Of a stretch of 64,000 nt of DNA, positions 46,350 through 56,487 are shown one piece after another (position 1 is the first letter of the stretch; each line of letters starts with the position of its first letter). The stretch covers positions 1,116,001-1,180,000 of the forward strand of contig NC_064038.1 in the NCBI RefSeq assembly GCF_932526225.1, given 5' to 3'. The position numbers and the translations under genes are program-made. The stretch is from Nematostella vectensis (taxonomy: Eukaryota; Cnidaria; Anthozoa; Actiniaria; Edwardsiidae). The notes beneath the pieces are model-generated. The model saw only the letters and a list, made by a program, of their open reading frames with translations, ran no database searches and had not been told where the DNA came from.

Positions 46350-49300
46350 ATGCCGTTGATTGTGAAGGATTACGAGTGGCAGCAAACAGATGTTTCCGTG
46401 CGAATAACAGTACCGCTGAAGGGAGTAAATCCAAGCAAAGCTGATGTCTTCTCAACCGACGAGTACCTAAAGGTGTGCGAAAGCTACTTCTTTAAACGAA
46501 GCGCTGAGATCGATAGAATTTAAATCATAAATTTAAATTTATGTTTATGTTTCTTATGATTCCCTATGATTAATAGCTAAACCATTGCACACCAATGTTC
46601 ATCAGTTAAACAAGGGCCTGTCTCAGTCGTCACTCCCGCTAGACATCCTCAAGTGCTGGGATCCATTACAATAAGCAAAAAGATTAGGATTAAGCTAAGA
46701 AATAATGTCTTAAAACATCAATATTCAATCCAAAATAAACTCCTGAAATGGCAGCCACTGAAAAAGTCACATGACTTCTTAGTGCAAGTCGCCTATTAAG
46801 CACCAAACCCTCATCACAAAATAATAGCTCTTGTTTAGCTATAAGGCAATTATCGAAATTTCAATGGAGAATGCAGGGTCATTAGGGATAAATTATATCC
46901 CTACTAAAAATATATATGTTTAGATTTGAATTTATTTTAATCATTAAAACCTCCTATTAGCCTCCTGTATTTATTTGCTTCATTGCATTATGCAGGTGAG
47001 CTACCCTCCCTATCTTTTTGAAGTCTTCCTGTTTGCACCAGTGGAGGACGTCAAAGGCAAAGCCGCCATTGGCAATGGTGTAGTAGTGTTTAGTTTGGTT
47101 AAGAAAGAAGCTGGAATTTGGGAGAGTCTACAGCCTGCAGACGCAGCTGATAAAGAGTTCATGCAAAGGAAACGTGAGGAGGCCATTGAGAAAGCACACC
47201 TGAGGGCAGATGAAGAAGCCAAGAAAAGAGAAAAGGGAAGAAGGGAGCAAGGTCGATATGCTCTTAGACAGCAGATGAAGGTGAATATATGTATTGTACA
47301 GATATGCTCTTAGACAGCAGATGAAGGTGATTATATGTATTGTACAGATGCTGTCCAAGTATCATGCTCTTAGACAGCAGATGAAGGTGATTATATGTAT
47401 TGTACAGATATGCTCTTAGACAGCAGATGAAGGTGATTATATGTATTGTACAGATATGCTCTTAGACAGCAGATGAAGGTGAATATATGTATTGTACAGA
47501 TATGCTCTTAGACAGCAGATGAAGGTGAATATATGTATTGTACAGATATGCTCTTAGACAGCAGATGAAGGTGAATATATGTATTGTACAGATATGCTCT
47601 TAGACAGCAGATGAAGGTGAATATATGTATTGTACAGATATGCTCTTAGACAGCAGATGAAGGTGATTATATGTATTGTACAGATATGCTCTTAGACAGC
47701 AGATGAAGGTGAATATATGTATTGTACAGATATGCTCTTAGACAGCAGATGAAGGTGAATATATGTATTGTACAGATGCTGTCCAAGTATCATGCTCTTA
47801 GACAGCAGATGAAGGTGAATATATGTATTGTACAGATATGCTCTTAGACAGCAGATGAAGGTGATTATATGTATTGTACAGATATGCTCTTAGACAGCAG
47901 ATGAAGGTGAATATATGTATTGTACAGATATGCTCTTAGACAGCAGATGAAGGTGATTATATGTATTGTACAGATATGCTCTTAGACAGCAGATGAAGGT
48001 GAATATATGTATTGTACAGATATGCTCTTAGACAGCAGATGAAGGTGAATATATGTATTGTACAGATGCTGTCCAAGTATCATGCTCTTAGACAGCAGAT
48101 GAAGGTGAATATATGTATTGTACAGATGCTGTCCAAGTATCATGCTCTTAGACAGCAGATGAAGGTGAATATATGTATTGTACAGATGCTGTCCAAGTAT
48201 CATGCTCTTAGACAGCAGATGAAGGTGATTATATGTATTGTACAGATGCTGTCCAAGTATCATGCTCTTAGACAGCAGATGAAGGTAAATATATGTATTG
48301 TACAGATGCTGTCCAAGTATCATGCTCTTAGACAGCAGATGAAGGTGATTATATGTATTGTACAGATATGCTCTTAGACAGCAGATGAAGGTAAATATAT
48401 GTATTGTACAGATGCTGTCCAAGTATCATGCTCTTAGACAGCAGATGAAGGTAAATATATGTATTGTACAGATGCTGTCCAAGTATCATGCTCTTAGACA
48501 GCAGATGAAGGTGAATATATGTATTGTACAGATGCTGTCCAAATACAGTATCATGCACTTACTGCTGATCAAACAAAGAGGAGAGTAAACAAGAGTCCAT
48601 GATAGTGTTGACCCCCCCCCCCCCCCCACCTCCATTGCCTGATTACAGTAGCTTGTAGCAGAGATTGAACCAATTAAATATAACAGTGTGAGCTTGAATT
48701 GTGTTTGTTTTCTAGATGGAAGAGGAAGAGAGGCAAAGGGTGGCAGACATAAAAGAAGAGGAAAGGCGTAAAGCAACTGAGGCTATTGAAAACTGGAAAG
48801 AGACTCAGTCTTATAGGGCCACAATAACATGCTTAGATAGTGATGATGATGACGATGATGTTGATGATAAGGATGATGGTGACGATGGTAAAAATCTGTT
48901 TGATGGCAATGGCAATGATGGCTACAATAAGGAAACAAAAGATATCAATACAGGAAACAGTAAACACATTCCAAATGGACATACACAAGATAAAAATGGT
49001 TTAAAAACTAAGCCAACAGAGAGAAAAATAAAGGATATATGGTCTAGCCAACAAGGGCAAGGTTAGAATTTTAAAAATATTATTTTTTCAGACATTGACA
49101 ACAAAGAAAAAGGAGCAGCCCCCCCTCCACCCCTCCCCTCCACTCCCCCCTTCACCCCTCCCCCTCCACTCCCCCCTTTACCCCTCCACTCCCCCCTTCA
49201 CCCCTCCCCCTCCACTCCCCCCTTCACCCCTCCCCCTCCACTCCCCCCTTCACCCCTCCCCCTCCACTCCCCCCTTCAACCCCTCCACTCCCCCCTTCAC

Positions 49301-52300
49301 CCCTCCCCCTCCACTCCCCCTTCACCCCTCCCCCTCCACTCCCCCCTTCCCCTTCACTCCCCCTTCACCCCTTCCCCTTCACTCCCCTCTTCACCCCTTC
49401 CCCTCCACTTCCCCCTTCCCCTCCACTCCCCCTCCACTCCCCCTCCACTCCCCCCTTCCCCTCCACTTCCCCCTTCCCCTCCACTCCCCCCTTCCCCTCC
49501 ACTTCCCCCTTTACCTCCACTTTCCCTCCACTCCCCCCTTCCCCTCCACTCCCCCTCCACTCCCCCCTTCCCCTCCACTCCCCCTTCACCCCTTCCCCTC
49601 CACTCCCCTCTTCACCCCTTCCCCCTTCCCCTCCACTCCCCTCTTCACCCTTTCCCCTCCACTCCCCCCTTCACCCCTCCACTCCCTTCACCCTTCACCC
49701 CCCCCTACATTTAAACCCAGTGTTTATGTAAAAAAACGCATCCATCCAAAAAAGTGTCCTGTTTATGTGAGTTCTACTGTACAGTACTTGCTTTCACACA
49801 TGCAGGTACAACTACATTATAGTTCTATGATTTTGATATGATTTCATATATATGTAATGTAATTGTGAAAAATGAGTTGTGGTAACAAAGCTGTGGTTGC
49901 TAGGGAAAAAGAATCCAGACAAGGTACTGCCCGAGCCTCGACCAACAGGATCCATCCAAGTGTCGTTTACTCACCAAGTCTTCAAAACGGCTGCCAGGGA
50001 GTCCAAGGCGCCAGAAGAGGAAGAGGTACTCTACGATTAAGTAGTATGCTTTAAAAGTAGGAAGCCAAACCCTCCAAGTACCAGAACCACAGTACTGTAC
50101 ACAGCTTAACAGAAAACTTTATGGCCTAGAGTTTGAATATTGGCTATGGTATCAGGCATGAGTATTATTTCTCTACGATGTTTATTCACGTTATTTACTG
50201 CCGAAAGTCGGCCCGATAACAGAACCTTATCATTGCTTTGGCTAAATTGTGTCGTTTAGGATTTGAAATTCACAGTTGCTTGATCAAAATAACTACTGTG
50301 GTCGAGAATATTCGCTGCTTCGAAAGTAAAAAATACAACGTACTGTTATCGAAAAGTAAAAATTGAAATTACAGTTGCAGTTGCTTGATCAAAAGTTCTA
50401 CCGTGGTCAAGAATATTTGCTTCTGCATAACTTTCTTGCTTCAAATGATTAAAATACAAAGTACTGTTATCAAAAAGTAAACACCGAAATTTGCCGTTGC
50501 TAAATAGAAATAACTATCGTGGTAGAGAATGTCCGCTTCTGCATGACTTTTTTGCTTCAATGACAAACATTTCTAATGTGGGGCGATTGTTCTCTGAGTG
50601 GGGCAATTGTTCTCTGAGTGGGGCGATTGTTCTCTGAGTGGGGCGATCGTACCCAACTATGATAGGGCTACAGTACTCTGGGGCGATCGTACCGTAATTG
50701 TTGGCCACTGTTTTACTTGTTTCAGCGGCATTACTAAAAAGCGGAACCGGCATTATATTTTGTTTCAGATTGGATTTTGATTGTATTCATTCAGCACATG
50801 TACATAATAAAGAAGTGGATAATTTATTAGTAACAAATTCTAGCGACAATCGTGCCCTCTGCACGCTTGCAGTATTACAGTATGATATTTGGCATTATCT
50901 CTAACAGGACACTATGGACAACGCTACTAACACGACGCGCTTCTAAACAAGGATTTTTTTGTTTTTTGTTTCTTATTCGTAACTTTCAACGGAAATCGGA
51001 ACGCTAAACCTACGAATGCTAAAACTAAGAACACGTGCATGTGTTACCTCTAACAAGACACGCTTCTAAACAAGGTTTTTTTTGTTACTAATCCGGATAC
51101 TAGGAACGTTCAACGGAAATTGGATACAAATTGCATATGACAAAATGTCAAATATGCGTGAGATGAGGTAGCACATTTGCACTCAGTGATGTTGTCTTAG
51201 CATTTCACAACGTAATGTTTAATCGCCTTGCATTTTGTTCAGATTAGAAAGAAAATAAATGGTGATCCTAGTATGACATCCCTACCCCTAAACTAAATGA
51301 AATATACTGGTTCCGCTGGTTCCGCTTTTTAGTAATTCCATTGTTTCTGCCTAAAATGTGACCTTAAGGTGATTGCAATGTTACACTTGGTTGTAAATTT
51401 ACCTATCTTGTGATTTTTTTTTGCTTGAATAAAACTACATGTAGCCTTCAATAGCCACAAAACATATTGCAACCATCCGAATGTCAATTTTCAGGCCAAA
51501 ACAAAAAAAAAGACCCCAATATTTGTATCCTGCGAAAATTTATGTTAAAGCTGGAGAGTTAATGATGTTTGTTTGATATATGTGTTTACAGTAGACAGGG
51601 GTGTTTAGTACACAGCCTAACAGAACAGTCACTGTCACAGGCTAGTAAAAGCGTCTTACAAAATAATGACTTTCCAAACACTGCTATTGTTTATTTAAAC
51701 AACTCATCATTTTTATCCTCTTGACAGTGGTTAAAGAAAGTGGCCCAGTCCGGCCATGCTAAGCAGACTGCCAAGGATAACCCTGATGCCGTAGATGATC
51801 AGGAGATGAATCCTGTGTGGCTCAAGGAAAAAGGAATGTGAGTCACTTCTCTGGGTGGTAATTACAATTCCAGACTTAACTGAGTGCAATACTTATAGAC
51901 TGCAATTATTGTTTCTGCAGGGCTTTTTACAAGTCTGGTACTTATAGACTATGTTTCTGCAGCGCTTTTTACAAGTCTGGTACTTATTAACTATTGTCTC
52001 TTCAGGGCTTTTTACAAGTCTGGTAACCATGTGGCAGCCATCAATGCTTTCACCGCAGCTCTTCTTCTGGATGGATCAATGCCTGCGTATCCTATCAATT
52101 AACATTACTTTCACCATTATTATCACCATTGTTATTACCATTACTATTACCATCTTCATCACCATCACTACCACCACCATCTTCATCATTATCGCCATCA
52201 CAATCACCATTACCTGCGTATCCTATCAATTAACATTACTTTCACCATTATTATCACCACTTATTATTTCACTTATTTCACCATTATTATCATTACCATT

Positions 52301-55300
52301 ACCATCACCATCTTCATCACCATTTTCACCATCACCATCTTCATTACCAATCAAATTACCATTGCCGTTATTATGTGTAACTGTACCATTACTATTGCCA
52401 TTACCATTACAATTACCATTACCATTACCAATATTATTACCCCAATATCATTACCATTACCATTGAATTTGCGGCTGAATTTCCATTGTTGTTGCACCTC
52501 TGAGGGCCCAGGACTCGGAGGGGGGGGGGGGGGGGGGGGGGGTTGGGTGGACATTCATTGGTCTGCCATCTACATTATAGCAACTTTTAGACCAACAATT
52601 CCTTGAGCTTGTAAGAGCAAATTCTCACTCACACAGATAAAAGAAATTTTAAATTATAAAGTGTTCCTTTAAATGACTTGCTGCTGCTGTACTCTACACT
52701 GTGCTTTATTTCTTATTATTTAAATTTACTTATTATATTTTTGTGCTTTTGGAACTGTTCACTTTCCATGTTTTTTGTATATTTCTGTACTTATGGTACT
52801 GTGTGCAAATGATCCTTGACCTTTTGTTCAGTCTGTACTCTAACCGAGCTGCGTGTCATCTTCACATGAAACAGTACAAGGAGTGTGCCCAAGACTGCAC
52901 ATCGGTACGCCAGACACTGCTAATGAGGGTGATGGTTATTATGGTGGTGTCAAATGTTGCTGTTGATGATTATCATGGTGATGATGATGAGTATAGGTAA
53001 TCATACAGTTTTGAGTTCAATTCGGGATTAATTTGCAGAGTTCTTCAAAAAGTATCATAATTGCACGAGCCTTCTTCGGCGAGTGCAATTTAAGTTTTTT
53101 GAAAAACTCACAAGTGCAAATTATCCCGAATTGAACAAGAAAACTGTATGATTACTTATTAATAATAAAACATGTACAAATTAGGAAAGTCAAGTTTTTG
53201 TTTGAAACACGGTAAAACAATGAACAGTGCGTGAGACGGGTTGTGAAAATTGAAAACTTTGCATCGAAATCCTTACAATTTCATTTCTTTTCTCACTTCT
53301 TCTTTCTAATGCTTGAATTGTTTTCATCAAAAAAGGTTTTGAAAATTGTATTAGAGTATTATACAGTATCTATCGTGTAAGAAAATACTAATTTTTTTGT
53401 GGATTTTGACTTTGAATGTAATTGCACTGGTATAACAACTTTCTGCACTGGTGTTACATGAAACTTTCTGCACTGGTGTAACATGAAATTGCACTGCTCT
53501 CAGCCAATCAGAATCGAGAAATTTGTGCATGTATATATTATTATGATAGATAGATAAATCTCTTTAATTGCAACTCTTGTAGAACTGACTTCTAAATTAT
53601 GATGCTGTTGATGATAAGTCATGGTGGTTTTGTTGATGATAATGATTATGATGATGATGACTGTGTCATTTGATTGTGTCTAGGCTCTTGAGCTGCTGAC
53701 CCCCCCTGTCCCTGCTAATGCAGTCTCAAGATGTAAGGCCTATGTCAGGAGGGGTACGGCTGCCTATCATTCAGAGGAGTATGTGGAAGGTACAGTAACA
53801 GTTTGTTTTGATATTTTTCTATTTGGTAGTAACAATGTATATCAGTATCATTTTTCAAAATATTTGGATTGTGGCTATTTTCTCTTGGGATAAAAAATCA
53901 TTTGCCCCAACATGAAGGGCTATATAAGATGGCATCAGGGATTTGTTATTTAGTCCTGGGATGGGGATCAGTGAAGCAGAATAGAAACCTAGTCATACAC
54001 TAATTTAAGAAAAGGCAGTGCTATCGTCAAATTGTTCTCAGTTAACAGTTCTATGACTAAAAGAATCCATGGATATATTTAGTAAAAAATACAGAAACTG
54101 TGCTATAGTCCTGAAGGGCATTATTTTATTGCTTGTGTATTGCTGGAGTGCTTCTTATTACAAATAATTAGTACACTACTCCCATTGGACTGCATGTTGC
54201 TATTTACTGTTTGCCCTGAGAATCTTCTTTGAAATGTGTATATTTATACAGTTACTTCGTGATTAACTTTGCTAACGTAGGTACAGACTTATCATTAACC
54301 TGCTGCATTACTGCACCTTTAGTATGCCCTTGTAGGTTAAATTCTGACAAAATTATCACCGCAGTCATACATGTACCAAGCCATGGTACCATATGGGAAC
54401 AGTTAGTTTTTGATCGTTCATTAAGAAGTGATCTATTTTATGTTGCTGTCTCTTTAGCATTATCTCATGCTGTTACTGTTTCTTTAGCTCTATCTCATGC
54501 TGTTACTGTTTCTTTAGCTCTATCTCATGTTGTTACTGTTTCTTTAGCTCTATCTCATGTTGTTACTGTTACTTTAGCTCTATCTCATGCTGTTACTGTT
54601 TCTTTAGCTCTATCTCATGCTGTTACTGTTTCTTTAGCTCTATCTCATGTTGTTACTGTTTCTTTAGCTCTATCTCATGTTGTTACTGTTTCTTTAGCTC
54701 TATCTCATGTTGTTACTGTTACTTTAGCTCTCTCTCATGCTGTTACTGTTACTTTAGCTCTATCTCATGTTGTTACTGTTTCTTTAGCTCTATCTCATGT
54801 TGTTACTGTTACTTTAGCTCTATCTCATGTTGTTACTGTTTCTTTAGCTCTATCTCATGCTGTTACTGTTTCTTTAGCTCTATCTCATGTTGTTACTGTT
54901 TCTTTAGCTCTATCTCATGTTGTTACTGTTTCTTTAGCTCTATCTCATGTTGTTACTGTTACTTTAGCTCTCTCTCATGCTGTTACTGTTACTTTAGCTC
55001 TATCTCATGTTGTTACTGTTTCTTTAGCTCTATCTCATGTTGTTACTGTTACTTTAGCTCTATCTCATGCTGTTACTGTTTCTTTAGCTCTATCTCATGC
55101 TGTTACTGTTTCTTTAGCTCTATCTCATGTTGTTACTGTTTCTTTAGCTCTATCTCATGTTGTTACTGTTACTTTAGCTCTATCTCATGCTGTTACTGTT
55201 ACTTTAGCTCTATCTCATGTTGTTACTGTTTCTTTAGCTCTATCTCATGTTGTTACTGTTACTTTAGCTCTATCTCATGCTGTTACTGTTTCTTTAGCTC

Positions 55301-56141
55301 TATCTCATGTTGTTACTGTTTCTTTAGCTCTATCTCATGCTCTTACTGTTTCTTTAGCTCTGTTACTGTTTCTTTAGCTCTATCTCATGCTGTTACTGTT
55401 TCTTTAGCTCTATCTCATGTTGTTACTGTTTCTTTAGCTCTATCTCATGCTGTTACTGTTACTTTAGCTCTAGCTCATGTTGTTACTGTTTCTTTAGCTC
55501 TATCTCATGCTGTAACTGTTTCTTTAGTTTATCTCATGCTGTTACTGTTTCTTTAGCTCTATCTCATGTTGTTACTGTTACTTTAGCTCTATCTCATGTC
55601 ATTACTGTTACTTTAGCTCTATCTCATGTTGTTACTGTTTCTTTAGCTCTATCTCATGTTGTTACTGTTTCTTTAGCTCTATCTCATGTTGTTACTGTTT
55701 CTTTAGCTCTATCTCATGCTGTTACTGTTACTTTAGCTCTATCTCATGTTGTTACTGTTACTTTAGCTCTATCTCATGTCATTACTGTTACTTTAGCTCT
55801 ATCTCATGTTGTTACTGTTTCTTTAGCTCTATCTCATGTTGTTACTGTTACTTTAGCTCTATCTCATGCTGTTACTGTTTCTTTAGCTCTATCTCATGTT
55901 GTTACTGTTACTTTAGCTCTATCTCATGCCGTTACTGTTTCTTTAGCTCTATCTCATGTTGTTACTGTTTCTTTAGCTCTATCTCATGCTGTTACTGTTT
56001 CTTTAGCTCTATCTCATGCCGTTACTGTTTTTTTTAGCTCTAAAAGATTATGAAAGTGCCCTCAAGATAGACCCAAACAATGAGAGCCTTCGGGCAGATG
56101 CCGACAGGATACGAGCCATTATCCAGGGGACTGGTACCTAG
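46350..56141 (+). CDS. DNAAF4: dynein axonemal assembly factor 4 (DYX1C1), 9 exons
   Basis: Cytoplasmic co-chaperone needed to preassemble ciliary dynein arms. Exons: 46350-46472, 46996-47280, 48716-49061, 49919-50025, 51728-51837, 52006-52086, 52832-52904, 53684-53789, 56038-56141; GT/AG throughout, phases close, 444 residues (human 420 by recollection). Exons 1-2 form the CS domain (start [42 protein letters not shown]). Exons 2-3 give a charged helical stretch ([19 protein letters not shown]) plus an Asp-rich, lineage-specific insert. Exon 4 has [13 protein letters not shown]. Exons 5-9 form the C-terminal TPR region ([51 protein letters not shown]). Arrays span the exon 2 donor and the exon 6 and exon 9 acceptors. 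The start ATG lies inside GTGCCCAATATGCCG. Confidence 0.95.
47255..48560 (+). repeat. 46/60-bp array spanning DNAAF4 exon 2 donor
   Basis: About 25 copies. Each contains TATGCTCTTAGACAGCAGAT GAAG, the end of exon 2 (YALRQQMK), followed by the donor GTGAATATATGTATTGTAC. Two unit lengths alternate: 46 bp, and 60 bp with an extra GCTGTCCAAGTATC segment. The 60-bp form is open and would encode a 20-residue repeat ([13 protein letters not shown] then ALRQQMK), while the first 46-bp unit after the exon ends in TAG. The genuine exon is at the left end. Confidence 0.95.
48605..48628 (+). repeat. poly-C tract
   Basis: A C-run of about 19 bases (with neighbouring ACC) in DNAAF4 intron 2, about 90 bp upstream of the exon 3 acceptor. 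Confidence 0.8.
49115..49705 (+). repeat. polypyrimidine array in DNAAF4 intron 3
   Basis: About 590 bp almost wholly of C and T on the plus strand, built of irregular units such as CCCCTCCACTCCCCCTTCAC. The only purine is a regular A in CCAC/TTCAC. Open frames on either strand (Pro/Ser/Leu or Gly/Glu-rich) are composition artefacts. Likely H-DNA or other non-B structure. Confidence 0.9.
50575..50660. repeat. 20-bp short array
   Basis: Four copies of GGGGCGATTGTTCTCTGAGT (variants GGGCAATTG, GGGCGATCG) in DNAAF4 intron 4. The remainder of this 1.7-kb intron (50026-51727) shows nothing else I can support. Confidence 0.8.
51908..52022 (+). repeat. triplicated acceptor of DNAAF4 exon 6
   Basis: Three tandem copies (about 42-44 bp) of CTGCAG|GGCTTTTTACAAGTCTGGTA. 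The first two are followed by intronic CTTATAGACTAT or CTTATTAACTAT, and the third runs into the true exon (GGTAACCATGTGGC). The decoys end at 51920 and 51962; the true acceptor ends at 52005. Each decoy pairs the acceptor with a GT 16 bp downstream, so it could behave as a micro-exon. Confidence 0.9.
52082..52460 (+). repeat. CAT/ATTACC-type microsatellite after DNAAF4 exon 6 donor
   Basis: Imperfect ACCATT/ATCACC repeats starting just after the donor. The donor-containing segment CTGCGTATCCTATCAATTAA recurs at about 52215, so a copy of the exon edge and the 5' splice site is embedded in the repeat. Confidence 0.85.
52519..52542 (+). repeat. poly-G tract
   Basis: Uninterrupted run of about 22 G in DNAAF4 intron 6. 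Potential G-quadruplex; assembly length uncertain. Confidence 0.8.
52997..53155. mobile_element. foldback MITE in DNAAF4 intron 7
   Basis: About 159 bp with terminal inverted repeats GTAATCATACAGTTTT / AAAACTGTATGATTAC continuing into paired arms (TTCAATTCGGGATTAATTTG; CAAATTATCCCGAATTGAAC). Arms total about 55 bp each. Non-coding. Confidence 0.8.
54445..56037 (+). repeat. 30-bp array spanning DNAAF4 exon 9 acceptor
   Basis: About 53 copies of a 30-bp unit containing GTTACTGTTTCTTTAG|CTCT then ATCTCATGTT. The acceptor with pyrimidine tract plus the first four bases of exon 9 is repeated in every unit; the true exon is at the right end. In phase with the exon 8 donor, the array is open as a 10-residue repeat ([10 protein letters not shown]) up to 55377. 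Indels at about 55360 and 55510 and one extra T before the true acceptor put all decoys out of frame with exon 9. Confidence 0.95.
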
Positions 56142-56422
56142 CAGCCTAACATACTGAAACTTAGTAGCGGTTCCATAAAGAAGATGAAAGGACATGAGCG
56201 CTCATTCGGGGGATGTCAGTCAGCAGCTCAAAATACAGGACCTTTGTAGAAAAGATGAAAAGACACGAGGGGACTGGGACTGGTGCCTAGCTAAAAATAC
56301 TGGGACTTTTATCAGTGGATGTTGAGAGTATGAGATGATCTAAGGGACTGGTACATCTATGGGTGCGAAAACCCAAACTTGACTTGACGGTTTTTCATTA
56401 TAGGATTTTGAAGCAAAAAAGA

Positions 56423-56428
56423 AATAAA
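56423..56428 (+). terminator. candidate polyadenylation signal, DNAAF4
   Basis: AATAAA about 280 bp after the DNAAF4 stop codon and about 60 bp before the large 38-bp array. If used, the array lies just outside the transcript. Confidence 0.45.
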
Positions 56429-56487
56429 GAGTTCGATGCGCACTACTACAATCCAAAGAATTAAGAAAGTTAGCCAATAAACAATAC

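Noticed and set aside
49095-49841. 248-codon Pro/Leu/Ser-rich frame and its Gly/Glu-rich complement
   Set aside because: Composition artefact of the polypyrimidine tract inside DNAAF4 intron 3.
54229-55377. 382-codon plus-strand frame with decapeptide [10 protein letters not shown]
   Set aside because: Not an independent gene. It is the acceptor array before DNAAF4 exon 9, though it could form an aberrant DNAAF4 tail.
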